Source of the DNA: Sphingobacterium faecium
GTDB taxonomy: Bacteria; Bacteroidota; Bacteroidia; Sphingobacteriales; Sphingobacteriaceae
Length of the DNA stretch: 64,000 nucleotides
Direction: 5' to 3'
Assembly: GCF_003054045.1 (NCBI RefSeq)
Contig: NZ_QBKH01000001.1
Coordinates: 868,001 to 932,000 of the forward strand
The notes beneath the pieces are model-generated. The model made no database searches. It worked only from the letters and a program-made list of their open reading frames with translations, and was not told the DNA's origin. Each line of letters starts with the position of its first letter. Within the stretch, counting starts at the first letter, position 1. The translations under genes and the position numbers were made by a program. This document shows positions 33,550-43,503 of this stretch, one piece after another.

Positions 33550-33916
33550 TGCCCTAGTCTTCTTCATATGTTCATCTGTATAACCTTTTCAGATCTTACT
33601 TCAATAGTAGACCATCACAACCATCATCCTAAGTTTATAATCTTCTTATTAAAATAAGCGCATCAAGTGATTGATTATTTACTAAAAAGAGAAGATCAGC
33701 CGTTTTTTGTTGTTATTTAAACATTTTTATCTGTTAATAAGACATATGTATCAGGTGCTAAATCGTCGTACTAGTAATTTTACAATGGTAATAGCGAACT
33801 CTTGACCGATAATAAATCAATTCTATTCAACATGATTGCGCATCAATCATGTTGAAATAGGAAGTAGACTATACCATTATGATAATCAATAACGACCAAT
33901 TATTTACACTATATAA
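33550..33916 (+). other. intergenic region before the sugar transporter
   Basis: A 367-bp AT-rich gap inside the xylan gene run. Apart from the 13-bp inverted repeat at 33826-33856 I see no gene, no T-tailed terminator and no full -33/-7 promoter match. The change from GH43 genes to the transporter/GH10/GH67 group here suggests a second transcription start nearby. Confidence 0.5.
33826..33856. promoter_or_regulatory. perfect 13-bp inverted repeat upstream of the transporter
   Basis: TTCAACATGATTG at 33826-33838 and its exact reverse complement at 33844-33856 are separated by 5 bp. It lies 60 bp before the transporter ATG and has no T tract. It reads best as an operator for a dimeric regulator or as an mRNA leader hairpin. 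Confidence 0.55.
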
Positions 33917-35329
33917 ATGAAAATGAAAACGCAAACGATAGGCGAACAAAAAGGTTTCTATAAGCTTTCGCAATTGCAACGAATAGGATTTGGATCTGGT
34001 GATTTGGCGCAAAACCTCATTTATCAGACGGTATCCATGTATCTGCTTATTTTTTATACCAATGTGTTTGGTATATCTGCAGCTGCGGCGGGAATTATGT
34101 TTTTAGTCGTGCGGATCGTTGACGTGATCTGGGATCCCATTGTGGGCGCATTTGTAGACAAGAAGAATCCAAGAATGGGTAAATACCGTTCTTATTTGAT
34201 TTTAGGCGGCATCCCTCTGACCGGTCTTGCCATTCTTTGTTTTTGGAATGGATTTTCTGGTTCATTGGTCTATGCTTATATCACATACGTTGGTCTATCG
34301 ATGATTTATACCTTAATCAATGTTCCCTATGGCGCCTTAAATGCATCCTTGACTCGCGATACCGATGAAATTACCAAACTGACTTCAACGCGTATGTTTA
34401 TGGCTAATATGGGAGGGCTGGCGGTTGGGTATGGCGTACCGATCATGGTGCAATATTTTTCTCCTGATGGAAAGATTAATTCGCAGGAATCTGCTGAAGC
34501 GTGGTTTATTACGATGACGATTTATGCCATTGTCGGCTTGTTTTTACTGATCTTCTGTTATACACAGACTCAGGAGCGTATTGTTATGGATGAAAAAGAG
34601 ACTGAGAATGTAAAAGTTTCTGATTTGTGGACTGAATTTAAACATAATGGACCGTTGCGGGTGTTAGCTTTTTTCTTTATCACGGCATTTGCCATGATGG
34701 CAATAGGTAATTCAGCAGGGTCATATTATATGATTTATAATGTTCAAGCTCCAGAAATGCTTCCCTATTTTATGGCATTGGGGTCTATTCCGGCTTTTAT
34801 TTTTATGCCTCTTGTACCTGCTATTAAACGTGCGATCGGTAAAAAACGCATGTTTTATGTGTTTTTAACCATTGCAGTATTAGGAATGGTCATGTTGTAT
34901 AGTATTTCAGTTGTCCCAGCGCTAAAGACACAAGTCTGGTTGGTGTTAGTGGCACAATTTATTAAATCTACGGGAGTAATTGTTGCGACCGGATATATGT
35001 GGGCATTGGTTCCGGAGGTGATTTCCTATGGTGAACATGCAACAGGAAAACGCATATCTGGTATCGTGAATGCCTTAACGGGTATATTTTACAAAGCTGG
35101 AATGGCTTTAGGTGGTGTTGTACCTGGACTTGTATTAGCTTATGTCGGGTTTGATAAAGATAATACAGTTTCGCAATCTGCCTATGCGGAACAAGGTATC
35201 CTTTGGTTGGTGGCGATTATCCCTGCCATTTTATTAATAGGCGCCATGTTTATCATCTCCAAATATGAATTGGATGATGCTGTTATTGACAAAATAAATC
35301 ATGAAATAGAATCTAGACATAAGAATTAA
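33917..35329 (+). CDS. GPH-family sugar (xyloside) cation symporter
   Basis: An inner-membrane carrier of 470 residues with about 12 hydrophobic segments, of the glycoside-pentoside-hexuronide (MelB/XynB-like) family. Family motifs: G-S-G-D-L-A-Q-N near residue 23, R-I-V-D-V-I-W-D-P-I-V-G-A-F-V-D-K in the second helix pair, and N-V-P-Y-G-A-L. It would bring xylose, xylobiose or aldouronates from the periplasm to the cytoplasm. The neighbouring GH43 without a signal peptide (36506) supports import of short xylo-oligosaccharides. The GH10 gene starts 10 bp downstream. Confidence 0.92.
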   Translation: MKMKTQTIGEQKGFYKLSQLQRIGFGSGDLAQNLIYQTVSMYLLIFYTNVFGISAAAAGIMFLVVRIVDVIWDPIVGAFVDKKNPRMGKYRSYLILGGIPLTGLAILCFWNGFSGSLVYAYITYVGLSMIYTLINVPYGALNASLTRDTDEITKLTSTRMFMANMGGLAVGYGVPIMVQYFSPDGKINSQESAEAWFITMTIYAIVGLFLLIFCYTQTQERIVMDEKETENVKVSDLWTEFKHNGPLRVLAFFFITAFAMMAIGNSAGSYYMIYNVQAPEMLPYFMALGSIPAFIFMPLVPAIKRAIGKKRMFYVFLTIAVLGMVMLYSISVVPALKTQVWLVLVAQFIKSTGVIVATGYMWALVPEVISYGEHATGKRISGIVNALTGIFYKAGMALGGVVPGLVLAYVGFDKDNTVSQSAYAEQGILWLVAIIPAILLIGAMFIISKYELDDAVIDKINHEIESRHKN

Positions 35330-35339
35330 ATCATTAAAA

Positions 35340-36494
35340 ATGAAGATAGCAAAGATATTTTTGTTAACGGGTATGGCTACATTAAGTTTAGCTTGTAGTT
35401 CAACTAAATCACAGCAAATGCAGCTTGAAAGTACTTATGACAACCAAGTCGTACTCAAGAATGCTTTTAAGGGTAAGTTTTATATCGGTACTGCGTTGAA
35501 TCTGGATCAGATATGGGGACGCAATGATGCTGCTCTTGCTGTTGTTAAGGAACAATTTAGTGCGATCGTTGCCGAGAATTGTATGAAAAGCATGTATATG
35601 CAACCACGGGAAGGCGAGTTTAACTTTAAAGATTCCGATCGTTTTGTTGAATTTGGAGAGAAAAATGGTATGCATATCACCGGACATACCCTTATTTGGC
35701 ATTCACAAGCGCCCAATTGGTTTTTTGTAGATAAGAACGGGAAACAGGTTTCGCGCGAGATCTTGATTGAAAGAATGCGCAAGCATATCCATACGGTTGT
35801 TGGTCGATATAAAGGACGAATCCAGGGTTGGGATGTTGTCAATGAAGCTGTTTTGGATAACGGAGAATTGCGTAAAAGTAAGTTTTATGAAATCATTGGT
35901 GAAGACTTTATCAGGCTTGCTTTTCAATTTGCTCAAGAGGCAGATCCAAATGCAGAGTTGTATTACAATGACTATTCTACAGCCATTCCGTCTAAAAGAG
36001 ATGGGATAGTCAAGCTGGTAAAGAACGTATTAGACTCGGGAGGTCGGGTTGATGCTATTGGGATGCAAGAACATCATGGCCTTGATAATCCTGCAATATC
36101 TGAAGTTGAAAAAACAATCATCGACTTTGCGAGCTTGGGTACAAAAGTAATGGTGACCGAAATGGATATCTCGGTACTTCCTCATGCTCGACCTCATATG
36201 GGGGCTGAAATCAGTGAAACGTATCAATATAAAAAGGAATTAAATCCTTATGTGGATAGTTTGCCTACGGCAATTTCTGCTGCTTTGGCAAATCGTTATC
36301 AGGAGTTTTTTGGATTATATCTCAAACATGATGACAAAATAACTCGTGTGACGCTATGGGGAGTCGGTGACGGTGACTCATGGAAAAATGGATGGCCTAT
36401 TCCTGGACGTACAGACTATCCTTTGTTATTTGATCGTCAATATAAGCCTAAAGCTTTTATAAAGGATATCGTTGAATTAGCAAAACAAAAATAA
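35340..36494 (+). CDS. GH10 endo-1,4-beta-xylanase, lipoprotein
   Basis: A membrane-anchored xylanase of 384 residues with lipobox S-L-A-C (Cys at about 19). The single GH10 barrel has G-H-T-L-I-W-H-S-Q, acid/base E169 in W-D-V-V-N-E-A and nucleophile E274 in V-M-V-T-E-M-D-I. The late Trp motif V-T-L-W-G-V-G-D-G-D-S-W is intact. There is no binding module, unlike the GH10 of the Xus operon at 44889. Without a charged surface-export signal after the Cys it may face the periplasm and shorten imported xylo-oligosaccharides. It sits between the transporter (10 bp) and the GH43 (11 bp). Confidence 0.96.
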   Translation: MKIAKIFLLTGMATLSLACSSTKSQQMQLESTYDNQVVLKNAFKGKFYIGTALNLDQIWGRNDAALAVVKEQFSAIVAENCMKSMYMQPREGEFNFKDSDRFVEFGEKNGMHITGHTLIWHSQAPNWFFVDKNGKQVSREILIERMRKHIHTVVGRYKGRIQGWDVVNEAVLDNGELRKSKFYEIIGEDFIRLAFQFAQEADPNAELYYNDYSTAIPSKRDGIVKLVKNVLDSGGRVDAIGMQEHHGLDNPAISEVEKTIIDFASLGTKVMVTEMDISVLPHARPHMGAEISETYQYKKELNPYVDSLPTAISAALANRYQEFFGLYLKHDDKITRVTLWGVGDGDSWKNGWPIPGRTDYPLLFDRQYKPKAFIKDIVELAKQK

Positions 36495-36505
36495 ACATAT
36501 ACTGG

Positions 36506-37471
36506 ATGAATAAGGGAAGATATTTAGCGCCACATGATTTTATGGCAGATCCGTCGGCTCATGTTTTTGAAGATAAAATTTATATTTATCCTTCACATGA
36601 CTGGGAAAGCGGGATTTTAGAAAATGATAATGGTGATCATTTTAATATGAGGGATTACCATGTTTTCTCCATGGATGATATCGATGGAGCGGTCGTGGAT
36701 CATGGCAAAGTATTAGAAGTGGGCGATATTCCATGGGGTGGTAGACAGCTGTGGGATTCGGATGTAGCACAAAAAAATGGTCAGTATTATCTTTATTTCT
36801 CCTTAAAGGATAAGACCGATCTTTTTAGGTTAGGGGTAGCCGTGAGTGATACGCCATATGGTCCTTTTATCCCACAAGAAAACCCTATTTTGGGCAGTTA
36901 CAGCATTGATCCCTGTGCTTTCGAAGATGATGATGGCACGCATTATATTTACTTTGGAGGTATATGGGGGGGGCAATTACAATATTATAGAGACAATAAA
37001 ATCAATTATCCAATGGATTTGCCTCATTGGCATGAATCAGCTCTATGCCCAAAAATAGCCAAATTGTCGGATGACATGTTGCAGTTTGGAGAGGAACCAA
37101 AAGATGTTCTTATTCTAGATCAAGAGGGTAACCCACTCAAGCAAGGTGATCTGGATCGTCGTTTTTTTGAGGCTTCTTGGATGCATAAATATGGGGATAA
37201 ATATTATTTTTCATACTCTACTGGCGATACGCATTTACTGTGTTATGCTATCGGGGACAATCCATATGGTCCTTTTACTTATCAAGGCGTTATTTTGACA
37301 CCAGTTGTAGGTTGGACGACGCATCATAGTATTTTAAAGTTTAAGGGCAAATGGTATTTATTTCATCATGACTGTGTTCCATCGGGTGGTAAAACCTGGT
37401 TGCGAAGTATGAAAGTAGTGGAACTGGAGTATGATGAACATGGGCTGATCAAGACTATTGAAGGACAATAA
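36506..37471 (+). CDS. signal-less GH43 beta-xylosidase (subfamily 1-like)
   Basis: A single-domain GH43 of 321 residues with no signal peptide (M-N-K-G-R-Y-L-A-P-H-D-F-M-A-D-P-S), hence probably cytoplasmic. The Asp in F-M-A-D-P-S-A-H is the base, the one in Y-S-I-D-P-C-A-F the modulator, and the Glu in F-F-E-A-S-W-M the acid. Length and the D-Y-H-V-F-S motif recall GH43_1 xylosidases that act on xylobiose and xylotriose. Its place 11 bp after the GH10 and close to the GPH transporter indicates a cytoplasmic last step in xylo-oligosaccharide breakdown. Confidence 0.9.
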   Translation: MNKGRYLAPHDFMADPSAHVFEDKIYIYPSHDWESGILENDNGDHFNMRDYHVFSMDDIDGAVVDHGKVLEVGDIPWGGRQLWDSDVAQKNGQYYLYFSLKDKTDLFRLGVAVSDTPYGPFIPQENPILGSYSIDPCAFEDDDGTHYIYFGGIWGGQLQYYRDNKINYPMDLPHWHESALCPKIAKLSDDMLQFGEEPKDVLILDQEGNPLKQGDLDRRFFEASWMHKYGDKYYFSYSTGDTHLLCYAIGDNPYGPFTYQGVILTPVVGWTTHHSILKFKGKWYLFHHDCVPSGGKTWLRSMKVVELEYDEHGLIKTIEGQ

Positions 37472-37567
37472 GATCAAAATTGTTTTTTTTAACAATGATT
37501 CTGCTAACCTACTTACTTAACTAAATTTCAACTGAGATATCTCATTATAAATACGATACTTACAACT

Positions 37568-39607
37568 ATGATGAAAGTCATTATATTGCTTTTACTCTTT
37601 ATTTTTCCTTACTCTATTGTTCGCGCAGAGGATGGAAGTAAGCTTTGGCTTCGATATGTTTCTGTTTCTAAAGATGTTGCTCATAATCGTTCGATCAGCA
37701 TTCATTCGAAGGATCCGATTATTCTATTAGCAAAGCAAGAATTAGTTAACTTTTGGGGGAAACAGTCTATTGAATTAGCGGTGGATCGAAAATTAACGTA
37801 TTTAAAAGATGGATTTAAAATAACGGGCAATTTAAATCGGATAAAAGTGATTGCGCATGAGCCTGTAGGGTTATTATATGCAGCTTATCATTTGTTGCAA
37901 CTTCAGGCGACCAATCAACCTGTTTCAAATTTAAATATAGAAGAAATACCCTCATTTGATATCCGGATTCTCAATCATTGGGATAATCTGGATCGCACCG
38001 TTGAACGTGGTTATGCAGGATATTCGTTGTGGAAATGGGACGAATTGCCAGGTGTCATATCTCCTCGATATGAGGAGTATGCACGAGCTAATGCTTCTAT
38101 TGGTATCAATGCTGTTGTTATTAACAATGTAAATGCCTCTCCTCAAATTTTGAGTTCGCAATATGTGATTAAATTAAAAAGTCTGGCTGATATCTTTAGA
38201 AGATATGGCATCAAAGTTTATCTGTCTGTTAACTTTTCTTCTCCAAAAATTTTAGGGGGTACGAAAGATTCAGATCCGCTTAATCCTGAGGTCATTTTAT
38301 GGTGGAAGAATAAGGTGAAAGAGATTTATCAGGTAATTCCTGACTTTGGTGGCTTTTTGGTGAAAGCTAATTCTGAAGGACAGCCAGGTCCCCAAGACTA
38401 TGGGCGTACTCATGCAGATGGGGCAAATATGCTTGCAGATGCCTTAAAGGCATACCATGGTGTGATTATGTGGAGAGCTTTTGTTTATAATCCTTCTTCT
38501 GAAGATCGAGCCAAACAGGCCTATCAAGAATTTGTCCCTCTCGATGGTGCATTCAGAGATAATGTGATCATTCAAATTAAAAATGGACCGATCGATTTTC
38601 AGCCTCGTGAACCCTTTAATCCACTCTTCGGTGCACTTCAGAAAAGTAATGAGATGGTCGAATTTCAGATCACGCAAGAATATCTGGGGTTTGCGAATCA
38701 CTTGGCCTATCTCGCACCACTATTTAAAGAAACACTGGATAGTGATACTTATGCCGATGGAAAGGGGAGTACAGTTGCAAAATTGACGGATGGTACATTA
38801 AGACCTGCACGGAAAACAGCGATTGCTGCAGTGGCTAATATTGGTGAAGATATCAATTGGACAGGTCACCATTTTGGGCAGGCAAATTGGTTTGCTTTCG
38901 GAAGGCTGGCTTGGAATCATGAGCTATCGTCTGAACAAATTGCGGAGGAATGGATTAGCATGACCTTTTCGACTGATAATAAGTTTATTGACCCTGTGAA
39001 GAAAATGATGATGGGTTCGCGCGAAACAGTCGTTAACTATATGATGCCTTTGGGGCTACATCATATATTTGCCTTTGACCATCACTATGGTCCTGAACCT
39101 TGGGGTGATCAGGAAGGAGGTCGTCCAGACTGGATGCCTTGGTATTATCATCATGCAGATACTGTAGGGTTGGGATTTGATCGCACTTCTAATGGCAGTA
39201 ATGCTATATCTCAGTACCGTCCACCTATTCAAGAGGTTTTTGGAGATATCCAATTATGTCCAGATCAGTATTTACTTTGGTTTCATCATGTGCCATGGAG
39301 CTATACCATGAAAAGTGGACGTTCCATGTGGGATGAATTGTGTTACAAATATGATGCGGGTGTGCAACAAGTACGTGCCATGCAGCAAGTTTGGGATAGA
39401 TTGGAGGGGCAAGTGGACCAGCAGCGATTTGTTGAGGTACAGTCGAAGTTGAAGATTCAGTCTAGGGATGCGGTATGGTGGAAAGATGCCTGCCTTCTTT
39501 ATTTCCAAACATTTTCAAAAAAGCCTATTCCATATGATATCGAAAGACCTGTTCATGAACTGGAAGATCTGAAAAAAATAAAGTTAATGATCAAACATCA
39601 TAATTAA
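37568..39607 (+). CDS. GH67 alpha-glucuronidase
   Basis: Removes (4-O-methyl-)glucuronic acid from the non-reducing end of aldouronic acids; 679 residues. The signal peptide is at 1-20. An N-terminal beta domain is followed by the barrel starting with L-N-H-W-D-N-L-D-R-T-V-E-R-G-Y-A-G. The acid Glu lies in V-K-A-N-S-E-G-Q-P-G-P, and the base pair lies in the I-Q-I-K-N-G-P-I-D-F-Q-P-R-E-P region. A helical C-terminal part ends in the usual W-W-K-D-A-C-L-L-Y-F. Length is normal. GH67 works after GH10, whose products carry glucuronate at the end, so its neighbours fit well. The next gene begins right after the stop. Confidence 0.97.
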   Translation: MMKVIILLLLFIFPYSIVRAEDGSKLWLRYVSVSKDVAHNRSISIHSKDPIILLAKQELVNFWGKQSIELAVDRKLTYLKDGFKITGNLNRIKVIAHEPVGLLYAAYHLLQLQATNQPVSNLNIEEIPSFDIRILNHWDNLDRTVERGYAGYSLWKWDELPGVISPRYEEYARANASIGINAVVINNVNASPQILSSQYVIKLKSLADIFRRYGIKVYLSVNFSSPKILGGTKDSDPLNPEVILWWKNKVKEIYQVIPDFGGFLVKANSEGQPGPQDYGRTHADGANMLADALKAYHGVIMWRAFVYNPSSEDRAKQAYQEFVPLDGAFRDNVIIQIKNGPIDFQPREPFNPLFGALQKSNEMVEFQITQEYLGFANHLAYLAPLFKETLDSDTYADGKGSTVAKLTDGTLRPARKTAIAAVANIGEDINWTGHHFGQANWFAFGRLAWNHELSSEQIAEEWISMTFSTDNKFIDPVKKMMMGSRETVVNYMMPLGLHHIFAFDHHYGPEPWGDQEGGRPDWMPWYYHHADTVGLGFDRTSNGSNAISQYRPPIQEVFGDIQLCPDQYLLWFHHVPWSYTMKSGRSMWDELCYKYDAGVQQVRAMQQVWDRLEGQVDQQRFVEVQSKLKIQSRDAVWWKDACLLYFQTFSKKPIPYDIERPVHELEDLKKIKLMIKHHN

Positions 39608-39664
39608 ATGAGGTCTGAACAGAATGATTCGCGCTTTAATGTGTTCAATAATTATAAATATAAA

Positions 39665-41428
39665 ATGCAAATAATACAACAGATAAGAGATAAAACAGCA
39701 GCAGTATGTTGTGTACTGACGCTCGTTATATTTTCATCATGCCAAGCGATGCGGACAGATGATGGAAAAGGTAACCTAAAAAGACCACAAGGATCACCTC
39801 TATTTAGTAATTTCAACTATACAGGTAATGATCTGATTTACAGTGAAAATCCAATTATTCCAGGGAAATTTTATAGTACTATTTTGCAAGGTTGCTATCC
39901 TGATCCTAGTATAACACGGAAAGGTGACGATTATTATTTAGTAGCTTCTTCCTTTGTGATGTTTCCTGGTGTTCCTATTTTTCACTCTAATGATATGGTA
40001 AATTGGAAACAGATAGGCCATGTTCTGAACCGTGAGTCTCAGCTACAAGTGGGCAATGCCGGTATCAGTGAAGGTGTCTATGCTCCTGATATCATGTATA
40101 ATCCTAATAACGATACATTTTATATGATCACTACGCAGTTTGCTTCGGGTATTGGTAACATGGTCGTTAAAACAAAAGATCCTAAAGAGAACAATTGGTC
40201 AGACCCGATAAAATTGCAATTTGAAGGAATTGACCCTGCCTTATTTTTTGATGATAATGGAAAAGCCTATGTGGTCCATAATGATGCTCCTGATGCAGGA
40301 AAAGAATTGTATAAAGGTCATCGGGTGATCAAAATCTGGGAGTATGATGTGGAGAAGGATCAGGTTGTAAAAGGTACGAGTAAGATCATCGTTGATGGGG
40401 GAGTAGATCTTTCCAAGCAACCCATCTGGATTGAAGCTCCACATATTTATAAGAAAGATGGACAATATTATTTAATGTGTGCAGAAGGAGGTACTGGAGG
40501 AAATCACAGTGAGGTTATTTTTTCTAGTGATCACCCTATGGGGCCTTATATTCCTGCAAAAAATAATCCAATTCTTTCACAGCGTCATCTACCCGCTGAT
40601 AGACCCAATAAAGTCGATTGGGCAGGTCATGCAGATTTAGTACAAACTGCTGATGGGGAATGGTATGGTGTGTTTTTAGCGGTTAGACCTAATGAAAAAG
40701 GTCGTGTCAACTCCGGCCGGGAGACATTTGTATTACCTGTTGATTGGTCGGGTAAATGGCCCGTTTTTGAGGGAGGAATGGAGCCTTTGAAGGCATTGGT
40801 GCGAACACCCAAAGGGGTTATAAATAGTCAAGGTAAAGCAGGTTATTTTCCAAATGGGAATTTCACTTTTAAGGACAAATTAAATGGAAAAGTACTAGAT
40901 GAACGCTGGATTGCATTGCGTGGCCCTCGTGAAAAGTTTTTGGTAAATGAAAAGAATGGATTGACGATTAAACCTTTTGATATTCATATTAAAGAAAAGA
41001 AGCCGATATCCGCTTTATTTTATAGACAACAACACTTATCATTTACTTCTGAGGTAGTAATGGATTATATCCCAAGTTCTGAAAAGGATCTTGCTGGTAT
41101 TACTTGCCTACAGAGTGAAAAGTTCAATTATGTATTTGGTGTTACAAAATCAAATCAGGAATACTACATACAACTCGAGCGTAGTGAAAATGGTGTCACA
41201 CAAATAGTGGCTAGGCAAAAACTCAGTACATTGGGTAAAATGAAATTGCGCGTTAGTGCATCAGGTGATGACTATACATTTTCATATGCTTTAGCTGGTC
41301 ATGATTATCAGAATCTAGGTGGAACTGTATCGGGAGATATTCTTTCTACAGATGTCGCAGGTGGTTTTACTGGGGCTATGATCGGTCTTTATGCAACCTC
41401 TGCTCATTCGATTAATTCAGTTAAGTAA
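39665..41428 (+). CDS. GH43 lipoprotein (subfamily 10-like) with C-terminal beta-sandwich
   Basis: The open frame begins at 39608, immediately after the GH67 stop. I prefer the ATG at 39665 (M-Q-I-I-Q-Q-I) because it opens a lipoprotein signal with lipobox F-S-S-C; the product has 587 residues. The propeller has G-C-Y-P-D-P-S-I with the base Asp, F-E-G-I-D-P-A-L-F-F with the modulator, and W-I-E-A-P-H-I-Y with the acid Glu. The C-terminal 200 residues are a GH43_C2-type domain. Likely a xylosidase or arabinofuranosidase acting on branched oligosaccharides. Last gene of the run, followed by a strong terminator 13 bp after the stop. Confidence 0.88.
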   Translation: MQIIQQIRDKTAAVCCVLTLVIFSSCQAMRTDDGKGNLKRPQGSPLFSNFNYTGNDLIYSENPIIPGKFYSTILQGCYPDPSITRKGDDYYLVASSFVMFPGVPIFHSNDMVNWKQIGHVLNRESQLQVGNAGISEGVYAPDIMYNPNNDTFYMITTQFASGIGNMVVKTKDPKENNWSDPIKLQFEGIDPALFFDDNGKAYVVHNDAPDAGKELYKGHRVIKIWEYDVEKDQVVKGTSKIIVDGGVDLSKQPIWIEAPHIYKKDGQYYLMCAEGGTGGNHSEVIFSSDHPMGPYIPAKNNPILSQRHLPADRPNKVDWAGHADLVQTADGEWYGVFLAVRPNEKGRVNSGRETFVLPVDWSGKWPVFEGGMEPLKALVRTPKGVINSQGKAGYFPNGNFTFKDKLNGKVLDERWIALRGPREKFLVNEKNGLTIKPFDIHIKEKKPISALFYRQQHLSFTSEVVMDYIPSSEKDLAGITCLQSEKFNYVFGVTKSNQEYYIQLERSENGVTQIVARQKLSTLGKMKLRVSASGDDYTFSYALAGHDYQNLGGTVSGDILSTDVAGGFTGAMIGLYATSAHSINSVK

Positions 41429-41772
41429 TTATATGTGTTTAAATATGCTGATCAGGTAAATGTTATTTCAATATTTACCTGATCAGCATATTTTTTGCTC
41501 TTTATTTCTCTGATTAGTTAGCTATTACTGCGTATGATCTTGAAAAATCTTCTGCTCATTGCAGTAAAGCTATAATATATCTTTTGATCAAGATCTGAAG
41601 ATATTCCTTATGGTCTTATCTTCTTTGTTGATACACATTGAATAGCAGATTTCAGCTCTCTTAATTTACTCTATGTTCGAGAAAATGCGTAGACATGCAT
41701 GCTCTTCAATACCTTCTTTCCGATTTAAAATTAAAAATGATAGGAAGCAAAATATGCGATCGTTATCATGAT
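41429..41772. other. convergent intergenic region
   Basis: A 344-bp space between the last rightward xylan gene and the leftward esterase. The first 65 bp hold the terminator. The remaining 280 bp are AT-rich with no gene or repeat that I can support. Confidence 0.6.
41441..41493 (+). terminator. very strong terminator of the rightward xylan run
   Basis: A perfect 21-bp stem (41441-41461 with 41473-41493) with an 11-nt loop is followed by a T run to 41496. On the minus strand the tract after the stem is short, so it acts mainly rightward. Confidence 0.93.
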
Positions 41773-42666
<894 letters not shown>

Positions 42667-42689
42667 TTATCCAATGTTTTTTATGGTGA

Positions 42690-43058
42690 CTACCACATTA
42701 ACTCCACTAATCCAATAGAATTGGATGCGCAGTAAATGCCAACTTCCATAGCATACCAATATCCAGAAAATGTTTGATAATTTCCGGTTGAAGCTCCAAA
42801 GATATAATTATGAATCGTTGTACTTCCATGTTTTAAATATGCCGAACCAGAGGTGGGAATATATGACGGTTCACCCGCGCCAGTGTAGGTAGATCTAAAA
42901 GCGATTTCACAATAGCTGTTTATCCAGACCACTTGACTGTTATTGGCAGGGTACATACCCGGAACAGAGGACGCCATTAGGCCTATACCATTGGTATAAG
43001 CAAAGCTCATGGTCACACTGGTGACTAATAAGCATAAGATTAAAATGATTTTTTTCAT
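42690..43058 (-). CDS. small secreted protein of unknown function, copy A
   Basis: 122 residues. The signal peptide M-K-K-I-I-L-I-L-C-L-L-V-T-S is cleaved after S-F-A, leaving about 102 mature residues. They are rich in Tyr, Ser, Gly and Trp and look all-beta, with two cysteines (in S-Y-C-E-I and I-Y-C-A-S) that could form a disulfide. It ends in an aromatic residue (E-L-M-W). The leader and about 25 bp before the ATG are nearly identical to those of the next gene upstream (43081), while the mature parts hardly align, so the two arose by duplication and then diverged. Function unknown; a small adhesin, binding protein or toxin-like peptide are all open. Confidence 0.8.
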   Translation of the reverse strand: MKKIILILCLLVTSVTMSFAYTNGIGLMASSVPGMYPANNSQVVWINSYCEIAFRSTYTGAGEPSYIPTSGSAYLKHGSTTIHNYIFGASTGNYQTFSGYWYAMEVGIYCASNSIGLVELMW

Positions 43059-43080
43059 GATTTTTTTGTTTACAAAATGA

Positions 43081-43440
43081 TTAAAACCAACTTACGGTTG
43101 CCGTTCCTTGTGCTCCAAGTGGCCCTCCAGCATAAATATATACGGTTAAAGATGACCAATATCGACCAGATCCCAATACCGAATATCTACTTTCTCCGTT
43201 TCCTTGTGACCAACCATACTGTCCAAGTAATTCATCACCAAAAGCTACCGCGGTTCCAGAAGTTGCATTACTCCATTCACAGTTGAAAAGGAGATAAGTG
43301 CAATTACTATTGATGTTAACTCCCATTTGAGCATGCTGATTTGGAGTACTTGCGTAAGCAGTTACACTTTGTTGATTAAAGGCGTAAGTGGCTGCTGAAC
43401 TGATTAATAGTAGGCTTAAAATTAAAATGATTTTTTTCAT
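43081..43440 (-). CDS. small secreted protein of unknown function, copy B
   Basis: 119 residues with signal M-K-K-I-I-L-I-L-S-L-L-L-I-S, cleaved after T-Y-A. The mature 99 residues contain two cysteines (S-N-C-T-Y and F-N-C-E-W, seven residues apart), many Gly, Ser, Tyr and Asn, and a strand-rich C-terminus ending T-V-S-W-F. It shares the leader of copy A and the same upstream TTTAATCATTT-like sequence. It lies 63 bp after the PPIase lipoprotein gene and 22 bp before copy A. No family recognised. Confidence 0.8.
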   Translation of the reverse strand: MKKIILILSLLLISSAATYAFNQQSVTAYASTPNQHAQMGVNINSNCTYLLFNCEWSNATSGTAVAFGDELLGQYGWSQGNGESRYSVLGSGRYWSSLTVYIYAGGPLGAQGTATVSWF

Positions 43441-43503
43441 GATTTTTTGTTTATTAAATGATTAAATATGAATAATTGATAGTGGTTCTTGAATAGTAGT
43501 AGT

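Noticed and set aside
39608..39664. Upstream start of the GH43 lipoprotein, directly after the GH67 stop
   Set aside because: It would put 19 polar residues before a clear lipoprotein signal; the ATG at 39665 gives a normal signal.
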